Shown piece after piece: positions 24,543-35,485 of a stretch of 64,000 nucleotides of DNA (position 1 is the first letter of the stretch; the number at the start of each line of letters is the position of its first letter). The notes under the pieces are model-generated. The model was not told the origin of the DNA. It ran no database searches and saw nothing but the letters and a program-made list of their open reading frames with translations. This DNA comes from Hydractinia symbiolongicarpus (Eukaryota > Cnidaria > Hydrozoa > Anthoathecata > Hydractiniidae), in the NCBI RefSeq assembly GCF_029227915.1, contig NC_079885.1, positions 18,983,001 through 19,047,000 on the forward strand, read 5' to 3'. The translations under genes and the position numbers were made by a program.

Positions 24543-24747
24543 ATGTGTTGTTAATTTTAGCTCAGAACAGGTCTACTAAAGTGAAACAACTGGCTGCGGC
24601 ATAGCCTTGAAATTACACGGAGGAACCAGTCAATTAATTAAAACATTTGTACACAGACGCGCTAGGGTTGTCTTTAACATAGAAATTACTGCTATTGAGC
24701 TTGTTTGATGTCAACAAGATTTTGTTGCGTAACGCGTACGTTGATAT

Positions 24748-24820
24748 GATCGCGTGACCTAATGGATAAGACGTCCGACTTCGAATCGGAAGATTGTGGG
24801 TTCGAGTCCCATCGTTATGG
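24748..24820 (+). pseudogene. tRNA-Arg pseudogene, broken 3' acceptor strand
   Basis: G69T, C72G, G10A and G24A. T4-less. Confidence 0.75.
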
Positions 24821-25190
24821 ATGTGTTGTTAATCTTAGTTCAGAACAGGTATGCTTGTGCCATGCTATCTGTTAAGACATTTAATACTCGCATTCTTGTT
24901 TTTCTATTCAAATATCCAATGAATCGTTGTCAGGCCCTGAAAGATCTCTCGTATAAATCATTGTCAACCATTTTACAGCCATCGTTAGTTTTACATTCTT
25001 GCCAGCTTTCGCTAACATACAGGAATTCCTCTGGCTGCAGCAGAGCCATGAAATTACACGGAGGAACCAGTAAATTAATTAACACATTTGTACACAGACG
25101 CGCTACGGTTGTCATTAACATAGAAATTATTGGCGAATGAGTTTTGTTTTATACTAACCAAATTTTGTTGCGTAACGTGTACGTTGATAT

Positions 25191-25263
25191 GATCGCGTGG
25201 CCTAATGGATAAGGCGTCCGACTTCGAATCGGAAGATTGTGGGTTCGAGTCACATAGTGATCG
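25191..25263 (+). tRNA. tRNA-Arg(UCG)
   Basis: C62A (T stem, B box) and C66A (loses pair 7-66). T4 present. Confidence 0.62.
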
Positions 25264-25717
25264 ATGTGTTGTTAATTTTAGTTCAGATCAGGTCTACTAA
25301 AGTGGAACAACTACCCAGTGGCATGCGCTTTCTAAAAATTGACAAATCTGTTCCCAATAAAAGTGAATTTCGTAACATGGCTTGCGACATGCTACTAATA
25401 GGTACATTTAACACTGGCATTCTTGTTTCTCTAATCAAATTTACAATGAATCATTGTCAGCCCTTGATATATTCCTCGTAAAATTCATTGTCAACCATTT
25501 TACAGCCATCGTTACTTTGTGCATTCTTGCCAGCCGTCGCTAATATACAGCATTTCCTCTGGCTGCGGCATAGCCTTGAAATTCCACGTAGGAACCAGTC
25601 AATTAATTAAAACATTTGTACACAGACGAGTAAGAGTTGTCATTAACATAGAAATTACTGGTATTGAGCTTTGTTTGATGCCAACCAGATTTTGTTGCGT
25701 AACGCGTACATTGATAT

Positions 25718-25790
25718 GATCGCGTGGCCTAATGGATAAGGCGTCTGACTTCGAATCGGAAGATTGTGGGTTCGAGTCCCATCGTGATCG
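25718..25790 (+). tRNA. tRNA-Arg(UCG)
   Basis: C29T, a G-U pair in the anticodon stem. T4-less. Confidence 0.82.
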
Positions 25791-26244
25791 GTGTGTTGTT
25801 AATCTTAGTTCAGAACAGATCAACTAAAGTGGAACAACTACCCAGTGGCATGCGCTTTCTAAAAATTGAAAAGTCTGTTCCCAATTAAAGTCAATTTTGT
25901 AACATGGCTTGTGACATGCTACCTATAAAGACATTTAATACTCGCATTCTTGTTTTTCTATTCAAATATCCAATGAATCGTTGTCAGCCCCTGAAAAATC
26001 TCTTGTATAAATCGTTGTCAACCATTTTACAGCCATCGTTAGTTTTATATTCTTGCCAGCTGTCGCTAACATACAGCAATTCCTCTGGCTGAAGCAGAAC
26101 CATGAAATTACACGGAGGAACCAGTAAATTAATTAACACATTTGTACACAGACGCGCTACGGTTGTCATTAACATAGAATTTATTGGCGAATGAGTTTTG
26201 TTTTATACTAACCACATTTTGTTGCGTAACGTGTACGTTGACAT

Positions 26245-26317
26245 GATCGCGTGGCCTAATGGATAAGGCGTCCGCCTTCGAATCGGAAGATTGTGGGTTC
26301 GAGTCCCATCGTGATCG
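26245..26317 (+). tRNA. tRNA-Arg(UCG)
   Basis: A31C loses the loop-closing anticodon-stem pair. Starts a short unit. T4 present. Confidence 0.72.
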
Positions 26318-26522
26318 ATGTGTTGTTAATTTTAGCTCAGAAAATGTCTACTAAAGTGAAACAACTGGCTGCGGCATAGCCTTGAAATTACACGGAGGAA
26401 CCAGTCAATTAATTAAAACATTTGTACACAGACGCGCTAGGGTTGTCTTTAACATAGAAATTACTGCTATTGAGCTTGTTTGATGTCAACAAGATTTTGT
26501 TGCGTAACGCGTACGTTAATAT

Positions 26523-26595
26523 GATCGCGTGGCCTAATGGATAAGACGTCCGACTTCGAATCGGAAGATTGTGGGTTCGAGTCCCATCGTTATGG
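26523..26595 (+). pseudogene. tRNA-Arg pseudogene, broken 3' acceptor strand
   Basis: G24A, G69T, C72G. Unlike most of this lineage it is followed by a full-length spacer B. T4-less. Confidence 0.75.
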
Positions 26596-27049
26596 ATGTG
26601 TTGTTAATCTTAGTTCAGAACAGATCAACTAAAGTGGAACAACTACCCAGGGGCATGCGCTTTCTAAAAAATGACAAATCTGTTCCCAATTAAAGTCAAT
26701 TTTGTAACATGGCTTGTGACATGCTACCTATAAAGACATTTAATACTCGCATTCTTGTTTTTCTATTCAAATATCCAATGAATCGTTGTCAGCCCCTGAA
26801 AAATCTCTCGTATTAATCATTGTCAACCATTTTACAGCCATCGTTAGTTTTACATTCTTGCCAGCTGTCGCTAACATGCAGCAATTCCTCTTGCTGCAGC
26901 AGAGCCATGAAATTACACGGAGGAACCAGTAAATTAATTAACACATTTGTACACAGACGCGCTACGGTTGTCATTAACATAGAAATTATTGGCGAATGAG
27001 TTTTGTTTTATACTAACCACATTTTGTTGCGTAACGTGTACGTTGACAT

Positions 27050-27122
27050 GATCGCGTGGCCTAATGGATAAGGCGTCCGACTTCGAATCGGAAGATTGTG
27101 GGTTCGAGTCCCATCGTGATCG
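27050..27122 (+). tRNA. tRNA-Arg(UCG)
   Basis: Identical to the reference copy. T4 present. Confidence 0.92.
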
Positions 27123-27327
27123 ATGTGTTGTTAATTTTAGCTCAGAACAGGAATACTAAAGTGAAACAACTGGCTGCGGCATAGCCTTGAAATTACACGG
27201 AGGAACCAGTCAATTAATTAAAACATTTGTACACAGACGCGCTAGGGTTGTCTTTAACATAGAAATTACTGCTATTGAGCTTGTTTGATGTCAACAAGAT
27301 TTTGTTGCGTAACGCGTACGTTGATAT
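27050..27327 (+). repeat. Short 278-bp unit (spacer A with 248-bp internal deletion)
   Basis: The tRNA and 49 nt of spacer (ending gaaacaact) are joined directly to ggctgcggcatagcc near the end of spacer A. A further single base is lost in gagcttgtttg. The same junction occurs in the units starting at 11971, 19732, 22099, 24470, 26245, 37797, 43539, 47911, 49645, 51420, 52225 and 52946, so it arose once and was copied. Confidence 0.9.
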
Positions 27328-27400
27328 GATCGCGTGGCCTAATGGATAAGACGTCCGACTTCGAATCGGAAGATTGTGGGTTCGAGTCACATCGTTATGG
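27328..27400 (+). pseudogene. tRNA-Arg pseudogene, broken 3' acceptor strand
   Basis: G24A, C62A, G69T, C72G. T4-less. Confidence 0.75.
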
Positions 27401-27777
27401 ATGTGTTGTTAATCTTAGTTCAGAACAGGTATGCTTGTGCCATGCTATCTATTAAGACATTTAATACTCGCATTCTTGTTTTTCTATTCAAATATCCAAT
27501 GAATCGTTGTCAGGCCCTGAAAGATCTCTCGTATAAATCATTGTCAACCATTTTACAGCCATCGTTAGTTTTACATTCTTGCCAGCTTTCGCTAACATAC
27601 AGGAATTCCTCTGGCTGCAGCAGAGCCATGAAATTACACGGAGGAACCAGTAAATTAATTAACACATTTGTACACAGACGCGCTACGGTTGTCATTAACA
27701 TAGAAATTATTGGCGAATGAGTTTTGTTTTATACTAACCAAATTTTGTTGCGCAACGTGTACGTTGATATGATCGCG

Positions 27778-27788
27778 TGGCCTAATGG
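27778..27788 (+). promoter_or_regulatory. RNA polymerase III A box (reference copy)
   Basis: TGGCCTAATGG at gene positions 8-18 fits the eukaryotic tRNA A-box pattern. Many array variants hit it: C12A, T13A, G10T, A14G, A15T or A15C. Confidence 0.85.
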
Positions 27789-27821
27789 ATAAGGCGTCCG
27801 ACTTCGAATCGGAAGATTGTG

Positions 27822-27832
27822 GGTTCGAGTCC
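27822..27832 (+). promoter_or_regulatory. RNA polymerase III B box (reference copy)
   Basis: GGTTCGAGTCC at gene positions 52-62 matches the TFIIIC-binding B-box consensus. It is also kept in the six 3' tRNA fragments, which have no A box. Confidence 0.88.
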
Positions 27833-27855
27833 CATCGTGATCGATGTGTTGTTAA

Positions 27856-27859
27856 TTTT
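27856..27859 (+). terminator. TTTT RNA polymerase III terminator (reference copy)
   Basis: A run of four T starts 13 nt past the discriminator base. Other copies change the flanking aattttag to aatcttag or aatattag, which destroys the run. Confidence 0.7.
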
Positions 27860-28297
27860 AGTTCAGATCAGGTCTACTAAAGTGGAACAACTACCCAGTG
27901 GCATGCGCTTTCTAAAAATTGACAAATCTGTTCCCAATAAAAGTGAATTTCGTAACATGGCTTGCGACATGCTACTAATAGGTACATTTAACACTGGCAT
28001 TCTTGTTTCTCTAATCAAATTTACAATGATTCATTGTCAGCCCTTGATATATTCCTCGTAAAATTCATTGTCAACCATTTTACCGCCATCGTTACTTTAT
28101 GCATTCTTGCCAGCCGTCGCTAATATACAGCATTTCCTCTGGCTGCGGCATAGCCTTGAAATTCCACGTAGGAACCAGTCAATTAATTAAAACATTTGTA
28201 CACAGACGAGTAAGGGTTGTCATTAACATAGAAATTACTGGTATTGAGCTTTGTTTGATGCCAACCACAATTTGTTGCGTAACGCGTACGTTGATAT

Positions 28298-28370
28298 GAT
28301 CGCGTGGCCTAATGGATAAGGCGTCCGACTTCGAATCGGAAGATTGTGGGTTCGAGTCCCATCGTGATCG
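28298..28370 (+). tRNA. tRNA-Arg(UCG)
   Basis: Identical to the reference gene body but T4-less; the next TTTT is 105 nt away at 28475. Confidence 0.92.
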
Positions 28371-28824
28371 ATGTGTTGTTAATCTTAGTTCAGAACAGAT
28401 CAACTAAAGTGGAACAACTACCCAGGGGCATGCGCTTTCTAAAAAATGAAAAATCTGTTCCCAATTAAAGTCAATTTTGTAACATGGCTTGTGACATGCT
28501 ACCTATAAAGACATTTAATACTCGCATTCTTGTTTTTCTATTCAAATATCCAATGAATCGTTGTCAGCCCCTGAAAAATCTCTCGTATTAATCATTGTCA
28601 ACCATTTTACAGCCATCGTTAGTTTTACATTTTTGCCAGCTGTCGCTAACATGCAGCAATTCCTCTTGCTGCAGCAGAGCCATGAAATTACACGGAGGAA
28701 CCAGTAAATTAATTAACACATTTGTACACAGACGCGCTAGGGTTGTCATTACCATAGAAATTATTGGCGAATGAGTTTTGTTTTATACTAACCAAATTTT
28801 GTTGCGTAACGTGTACGTTGATAT
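28298..28824 (+). repeat. Reference type-B monomer (tRNA + spacer B, 527 bp)
   Basis: A consensus tRNA is followed by spacer B: gctacctataaagac, cttgtttttctattc, catacagcaattcc-like text, and the block attattggcgaatgag near its end. It ends with acgtgtacgttgatat before the next tRNA. There is no T4 near the tRNA; the first TTTT is at 28475, 105 nt past the gene. Together with the preceding unit it forms the 1054-bp A+B dimer. Confidence 0.9.
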
Positions 28825-28897
28825 GATCGCGTGGCCTAATGGATAAGGCGTCCGACTTCGAATCGGAAGATTGTGGGTTCGAGTCCCATCGTGATCG
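28825..28897 (+). tRNA. tRNA-Arg(UCG)
   Basis: Identical to the reference copy. T4 present. Confidence 0.92.
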
Positions 28898-29351
28898 ATG
28901 TGTTGTTAATTTTAGTTCAGATCAGGTCTACTAAAGTGGAACAACTACCCAGTGGCATGCGCTTTCTAAAAATTGACAAATCTGTTCCCAATAAAAGTGA
29001 ATTTCGTAACATGGCTTGCGACATGCTACTAATAGCTACATTTAACACTGGCATTCTTGTTTCTCTAATCAAATTTACAATGAATCATTGTCAGCCCTTG
29101 ATATATTCCTCGTAAAATTCATTGTCAACCATTTTACCGCCATCGTTACTTTGTGCATTCTTGCCAGCCGTCGCTAATATACAGCATTTCCTCTGGCTGC
29201 GGCATAGCCTTGAAATTCCACGTAGGAACCAGTCAATTAATTAAAACATTTGTACACAGACGAGTAAGGGTTGTCATTAACATAGAAATTACTGGTATTG
29301 AGCTTTGTTTGATGCTAACCAGAATTTGTTGCGTAACGCGTACGTTGATAT

Positions 29352-29424
29352 GATCGCGTGGCCTAATGGATAAGGCGTCCGACTTCGAATCGGAAGATTG
29401 TGGGTTCGAGTCCCATCGTGATCG
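29352..29424 (+). tRNA. tRNA-Arg(UCG)
   Basis: Identical to the reference copy. T4-less. Confidence 0.92.
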
Positions 29425-29878
29425 ATGTGTTGTTAATCTTAGTTCAGAACAGATCAACTAAAGTGGAATAACTACCCAGGGGTATGCGCTTTCTAAAAAA
29501 TGAAAAATCTGTTCCCAATTAAAGTCAATTTTGTAACATGGCTTGTGACATGCTACCTATAAAGACATTTAATACTCGCATTCTTGTTTTTCTATTCAAA
29601 TATCCAATGAATCGTTGTCAGCCCCTGAAAAATCTCTCGTATTAATCATTGTCAACCATTTTACAGCCATCGTTAGTTTTACATTTTTGCCAGCTGTCGC
29701 TAACATGCAGCAATTCCTCTTGCTGCAGCAGAGCCATGAAATTACACGGAGGAACCAGTAAATTAATTAACACATTTGTACACAGACGCGCTACGGTTGT
29801 CATTAACATAGAAATTATTGGCGAATGAGTTTTGTTTTATACTAACCAAATTTTGTTGCGTAACGTGTACGTTGATAT

Positions 29879-29951
29879 GATTGCGTGGCCTAATGGATAA
29901 GGCGTCCGACTTCGAATCGGAAGATTGTGGGTTCGAGACCCATCGTGATCG
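29879..29951 (+). tRNA. tRNA-Arg(UCG), T60A type
   Basis: C4T (G-U type pair) and T60A (gagaccc), linked to the flank atgtggtggtaatc. T4-less. Confidence 0.78.
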
Positions 29952-30405
29952 ATGTGGTGGTAATCTTAGTTCAGAACAGGTTTACTAAAGTGGAACAACT
30001 ACCCAGTGGCATGCGCTTTCTAAAAATTGACAAGTCTGTTCCCAATTGAAGTCAATTTTGTAACATGGCTTGCGACATGCTACTAACAGGTACATTTAAC
30101 ACTGGCATTCTTGTTTCTCTAATCAAATTTACAATGAATAATTGTCAGCCCTTGATATATTCCTCGTAAAATTCGTTATCAACCATTTTACAGCCATCGT
30201 TAGTTTGTGCATTCTTGCCAGCCGTCGCTAATATACAGCATTTCCTCTGGCTGCGGCATAGCCTTGAAATTACACGGAGGAACCAGTCAATTAATTAAAA
30301 CATTTGTACACAGACGAGTAAGGGTTGTCATTAACATAGAAATTACTGGTATTGAGCTTTGTTTGATGCCAACCAGATTTTGTTGCGTAACGCGTACGTT
30401 GATAT

Positions 30406-30478
30406 GATCGCGTGGCCTAATGGATAAGGCGTCCGACTTCGAATCGGAAGATTGTGGGTTCGAGTCCCATCGTGATCG
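30406..30478 (+). tRNA. tRNA-Arg(UCG)
   Basis: Identical to the reference copy. T4-less. Confidence 0.92.
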
Positions 30479-31210
30479 ATGTGTTGTTAATCTTAGTTCA
30501 GAACAGCTCAACTAAAGTGGAACAACTACCCAGGGGCATGCGCTTTCTAAAAAATGAAAAATCTGTTCCCAATTGAAGTCAATTTCGTAACATGGCTTGC
30601 GACATGCTACTAATAAGTACATTTAACACCGGCATTCTTGTTTCTCTAATCAATTTTAAAATGAATCATTGTCAGCCCTTGATATATTCCTCGTAAAATT
30701 CGTTGTCAACCATTTTACAGCCATCGTTAGTTTGTGCATTCTTGCCAGCCGTCGCTAATATACAGCATTTCCTCTGGCTGCGGCATAGCCTTGAAATTAC
30801 ACGGAGGAACCAGTCAATTAATTAAAACATTTGTACAAGTCTGTTCCCAATTAAAGTCATTTTCGTAACATGGCTTGTGACATGCTACTTATAAAAACAT
30901 TTAATACTCACATTCTTGTTTTTCTATTCAAATATCCAATGAATCGTTGTCAGCCCCTGAAAAATCTCTCGTATTAATCATTGTCAACCATTTTACAGCC
31001 ATCGTTAGTTTTACATTTTTGCCAGCTGTCGCTAACATGCAGCAATTCCTCTTGCTGCAGCAGAGCCATGAAATTACACGGAGGAACCAGTAAATTAATT
31101 AACACATTTGTACACAGACGCGCTACGGTTGTCATTAACATAGAAATTATTGGCGAATGAGTTTTGTTTTATACTAACCAAATTTTGTTGCGTAACGTGT
31201 ACGTTGATAT
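30479..31210 (+). repeat. Fused A/B spacer lacking the intervening tRNA
   Basis: Same junction, near 30837, but the first part begins as spacer B (aacagctcaac, atgaaaaatctg) and passes into spacer A text, so it is a three-part mosaic. No gene is seen. Confidence 0.85.
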
Positions 31211-31283
31211 GATCGCGTGGCCTAATGGATAAGGCGTCCGACTTCGAATCGGAAGATTGTGGGTTCGAGACCCATCGTGATCG
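31211..31283 (+). tRNA. tRNA-Arg(UCG), T60A type
   Basis: T60A with the gtggtgg flank. T4-less. Confidence 0.82.
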
Positions 31284-31737
31284 ATGTGGTGGTAATCTTA
31301 GTTCAGAACAGGTTTACTAAAGTGGAACAACTACCCAGTGGCATGCGCTTTCTAAAAATTGACAAGTCTGTTCCCAATTGAAGTCAATTTCGTAACATGG
31401 CTTGCGACATGCTACTAACAGGTACATTTAACACTGGCATTCTTGTTTCTTTAATCAAATTTACAATGAATAATTGTCAGCCCTTGATATATTCCTCGTA
31501 AAATTCGTTATCAACCATTTTACAGCCATCGTTAGTTTGTGCATTCTTGCCAGCCGTCGCTAATATACAGCATTTCCTCTGGCTGCGGCATAGCCTTGAA
31601 ATTCCACGTAGGAACCAGTCAATTAATTAAAACATTTGTACACAGACGGGTAAGGGTTGTCATTAACATAGAAATTACTGCTATTGAGCTTTGCTTGATG
31701 TCAACAAGATTTTGTTGCGTAACGCCTACGTTGATAT

Positions 31738-31810
31738 GATCGCGTGGCCTAATGGATAAGGCGTCCGACTTCGAATCGGAAGATTGTGGGTTCAAGTCCC
31801 ATCGTGATCG
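31738..31810 (+). tRNA. tRNA-Arg(UCG)
   Basis: G57A, a purine swap in the T loop. T4-less. Confidence 0.85.
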
Positions 31811-32263
31811 TTGTGTTGTTAATCTTAGTTCAGAGCAGGTTTGCTAAAGTGGAACAACTACCCAGTGGCATGCGCTTTCTAAAAATTGACAAGTCGTTCC
31901 CAATTAAAGTCAATTTTGTAACATGGCTTGTGACATGCTACCTATAAAGACATTTAATACTCGCATTCTTGTTTTTCTATTCAAATATCCAATGAATCGT
32001 TGTCAGCCCCTGAAAAATCTCTCGTATAAATCATTGTCAACCATTTTACAGCCATCGTTAGTTTTACATTCTTGCCAGCTGTCGCTAACATACAGCGATT
32101 CCTCTGGCTGCAGCAGAGCCATGAAATTACACGGAGGAACCAGTAAATTAATTAACACATTTGTACACAGACGCGCTACGGTTGTCATTAACATAGAAAT
32201 TATTGGCGAATGAGTTTTGTTTTATACTAACCAAATTTTGTTGCGTAACGTGTACGTTGATAT

Positions 32264-32336
32264 GATCGCGTGGCCTAATGGATAAGGCGTCCGACTTCGA
32301 ATCGGAAGATTGTGGGTTTGAGTCCCATCGTGATCG
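32264..32336 (+). tRNA. tRNA-Arg(UCG)
   Basis: C56T breaks the 19-56 tertiary pair and the B box. T4 present. Confidence 0.7.
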
Positions 32337-32790
32337 ATGTGTTGTTAATTTTAGTTCAGAACAGGTCTACAAAATTGGAACAACTACCCAGTGGCATGCG
32401 CTTTCTAAAAATTGACAAATCTGTTCCCAATAAAAGTGAATTTCGTAACATGGCTCGCGACATGCTACTAATAGGTACATTTAACACCGGCATTCTTGTT
32501 TCTCTAATCAATTTTAAAATGAATCATTGTCAGCCCTTGATATATTCCTCGTAAAATTCGTTGTCAACCATTTTACAGCCATCGTTAGTTTGTGCATTCT
32601 TGCCAGCCGTCGCTAATATACAGCATTTCCTCTGGCTGCGGCATAGCCTTGAAATTCCACGTAGGAACCAGTCAATTAATTAAAACATTTGTACACAGAT
32701 GGGTAAGGGTTGTCATTAACATAGAAATTACTGCTATTGAGCTTTGTTTGATGTCAACAAGATTTTGTTGCGTAACGCCTACGTTGATAT

Positions 32791-32863
32791 GATCGCGTGG
32801 CCTAATGGATAAGGCGTCCGACTTCGAATCGGAAGATTGTGGGTTCAAGTCCCATCGTGATCG
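32791..32863 (+). tRNA. tRNA-Arg(UCG)
   Basis: G57A. T4-less. Confidence 0.85.
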
Positions 32864-33317
32864 ATGTGTTGTTAATCTTAGTTCAGAGCAGGTTTGCTAA
32901 AGTGGAACAACTACCCAGTGGCATGCGCTTTCTAAAAATTGACAAGTCTGTTCCCAATTAAAGTCAATTTTGTAACATGGCTTGTGACATGCTACCTATA
33001 AAGACATTTAATACTCGCATTCTTGTTTTTCTATTCAAATATCCAGTGAATCGTTGTCAGCTCCTGAAAAATCTCTCGTATAAATCATTGTCAACCATTT
33101 TACAGCCATCGTTAGTTTTACATTCTTGCCAGCTGTCGCTAACATACAGCAATTCCTCTGGCTGCAGCAGAGCCATGAAATTACACGGAGGAACCAGTAA
33201 ATTAATTAACACATTTGTACACAGACGCGCTACGGTTGTCATTAACATAGAAATTATTGGCGAATGAGTTTTGTTTTATACTAACCAAATTTTGTTGCGT
33301 AACGTGTACGTTGATAT

Positions 33318-33390
33318 GATCGCGTGGCCTAATGGATAAGGCGTCCGACTTCGAATCGGAAGATTGTGGGTTCGAGTCCCATCGTGATCG
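33318..33390 (+). tRNA. tRNA-Arg(UCG)
   Basis: Identical to the reference copy. T4 present. Confidence 0.92.
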
Positions 33391-33914
33391 ATGTGTTGTT
33401 AATTTTAGTTCAGAACAGGTCTACAAAATTGGAACAACTACCCAGTGGCATGCGCTTTCTAAAAATTGACAAATCTGTTCCCAATAAAAGTGAATTTCGT
33501 AACATGGCTTGCGACATGCTACTAATAGGTACATTTAACACCGGCATTCTTGTTTCTCTAATCAATTTTAAAATGAATCATTGTCAGCCCTTGATATATT
33601 CCTCGTAAAATTCGTTGTCAACCATTTTACAGCCATCGTTAGTTTGTGCATTCTTGCCAGCCGTCGCTAATATACAGGATTTCCTCTGGCTGCGGCATAG
33701 CCTTGAAATTACACGGAGGAACCAGTCAATTAATTAAAACATTTGTACAAGTCTAACTGGTTGCGGCATAGCCTTGAAATTACACGGAGGAACAAGTCAA
33801 TTAATTAAAACATTTGTACACAGACGCGCTAGGGTTGTCTTTAACATAGAAATTACTGCTATTGAGCTTGTTTGATGTCAACAAGATTTTGTTGCGTAAC
33901 GCGTACGTTGATAT
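33391..33914 (+). repeat. Spacer A fused to the tail of a short unit
   Basis: Spacer A runs to tttgtacaagtct and then jumps near 33754 to aactggttgcggcatag, the short-unit junction. The 805-bp and 278-bp deletion events are thus combined, giving 597-bp tRNA spacing. No gene is seen. Confidence 0.85.
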
Positions 33915-33987
33915 GATCGCGTGGCCTAATGGATAAGACGTCCGACTTCGAATCGGAAGATTGTGGGTTCGAGTCCCATCGTTATGG
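33915..33987 (+). pseudogene. tRNA-Arg pseudogene, broken 3' acceptor strand
   Basis: G24A, G69T, C72G. It sits after the double-deletion spacer 33391-33914. T4-less. Confidence 0.75.
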
Positions 33988-34359
33988 ATGTGTTGTTAAT
34001 CTTAGTTCAGAACAGGTATGCTTGTGCCATGCTATCTATTAAGACATTTAATACTCGTATTCTTGTTTTTCTATTCAAATATCCAATGAATCGTTGTCAG
34101 GCCCTGAAAGATCTCTCGTATAAATCATTGTCAACCATTTTACAGTCATCTTTAGTTTTACATTCTTGCCAGCTGTCGCTAACATACAGGAATTCCTCTG
34201 GCTGCAGCAGAGCCATGAAATTACACGGAGGAACCAGTAAATTAATTAACACATTTGTACACAGACGCGCTACGGTTGTCATTAACATAGAAATTATTGG
34301 CGAATGAGTTTTGTTTTATACTAACCAAATTTTGTTGCGTAATGTGTGTACGTTGATAT

Positions 34360-34432
34360 GATCGCGTGGCATAATGGATAAGGCGTCCGACTTCGAATCG
34401 GAAGATTGTGGGTTCGAGTCCCATCGTGATCG
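34360..34432 (+). tRNA. tRNA-Arg(UCG)
   Basis: C12A. T4 present. Confidence 0.8.
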
Positions 34433-34885
34433 ATGTGTTGTTAATTTTAGTTCAGATCAGGTCTACTAAAGTGGAACAACTACCAAGTGGCATGCGCTTT
34501 CTAAAAATTGACAAATCTGTTCCCAATAAAAGTGAATTTCGTAACATGGCTTGCGACATGCTACTAATAGGTACATTTTACACTGGCATTCTTGTTTCTC
34601 TAATCAAATTTACAATGAATCATTGTCAGCCCTTGATATATTCCTCGTAAAATTCATTGTCAACCATTTTACAGCCATCGTTAGTTTTACATTCTTGCCA
34701 GCTGTCGCTAACATACAGCAATTCCTCTGGCCGCAGCAGAGACGTGAAATTACACGGAGGAACCAGTAAATTAATTAACACATTTATACACAGACGCGCT
34801 AGGGTTGTCATTAACATAGAAATTACTGCTATTGAGCTTTGTTTGATGCCAACCAGATTTTGTTGCGTAACGCGTACGTTGATAT

Positions 34886-34958
34886 GATCGCGTGGCCTTA
34901 TGGATAAGGCGTCCGACTTCGAATCGGAGGATTGTGGGTTCGAGTCCCATCGTGATCG
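34886..34958 (+). tRNA. tRNA-Arg(UCG)
   Basis: A15T and A44G. T4-less (aatctttg). Confidence 0.8.
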
Positions 34959-35412
34959 ATGTGTTGTTAATCTTTGTTCAGAACAGGTCAACTAAAGTGG
35001 AACAACTACCCAGGGGCATGCGCTTTCTAAAAATTGACAAATCTGTTCCCAATTAAAGTCAATTTCGTAACATGGCTTGTGACATGCTACCTTTAAAGAC
35101 ATTTAATACTCGCATTCTTGTTTTTCTATTCAAATATCCAATGAATCATTGTCAGCCCCTGAAAAATCTCTCGTATAAATCATTGTCAACCATTTTACAG
35201 CCATCGTTAGTTTTACATTCTTGCCAGCTGTTGCTAACATACAGCAATTCCTCTGGCTGCTGCAGAGCCATGAAATTACACGGAGGAACCAGTATATTAA
35301 TTAACACATTTGTACACAGACGCGCTACGGTTGTCATTAACATAGAAATTATTGGCGAATGAGTTTTGTTTTATACCAACCAAATTTTGTTGCGTAACGT
35401 GTATGTTGATAT

Positions 35413-35485
35413 GATCGCGTGGCCTAATGGATAAGGCGTCCGACTTCGAATCGGAAGATTGTGGGTTCGAGTCCCATCGTGATCG
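35413..35485 (+). tRNA. tRNA-Arg(UCG)
   Basis: Identical to the reference copy. T4 present. Confidence 0.92.

Larger units (their letters stand above)
27771..27843 (+). tRNA. tRNA-Arg(UCG), reference copy
   Basis: This is a cytosolic elongator tRNA that reads the CGA arginine codon. Acceptor strands gatcgcg/cgtgatc pair at all 7 positions (5-68 is G-U). The D stem is gcct/aggc. The anticodon stem tccga/tcgga encloses the loop cttcgaa with U33 and anticodon UCG at 34-36. The variable loop is agatt. The T stem gtggg/cccat (49-65 is G-U) encloses ttcgagt. The discriminator is G73, and no CCA is encoded. A14, A15, GG in the D loop and the TTCGA motif are all in place. The closest known type is animal tRNA-Arg(UCG). 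A and B boxes are intact and T4 follows. Whether any single copy is transcribed cannot be told from sequence. Confidence 0.94.
27771..28297 (+). repeat. Reference type-A monomer (tRNA + spacer A, 527 bp)
   Basis: A tRNA identical to the consensus is followed by spacer A. Spacer A has a T4 run right after the tRNA, the gctactaataggtac block, cattcttgccagccgtcgc, and GCTGCGGC in place of the palindrome of spacer B. It ends with the upstream flank acgcgtacgttgatat of the next tRNA. It contains no plausible protein gene; its open frames are short and unrelated to known families. Confidence 0.9.

Noticed and set aside
27797-27820. CENP-B box in the anticodon region (ttcgaatcggaag)
   Set aside because: It starts like TTCG but lacks the required A and CGGG at the right spacing, so it does not fit the box.
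28673-28682. Palindrome GCTGCAGC in spacer B as a regulatory element
   Set aside because: It is a short palindrome with no partner in spacer A (GCTGCGGC), and nothing beyond sequence symmetry supports a function.
27957-28800. Open frames in spacers A and B (MACDMLLIGTFNTG and MACDMLPIKTFNTR types) as a repeated small-protein family
   Set aside because: Copies with an in-frame stop (tctcgtattaatc, as near 26812, 28583 and 29639) are amplified as readily as open ones. The frame is low in recognizable features, and no start context or promoter was seen.
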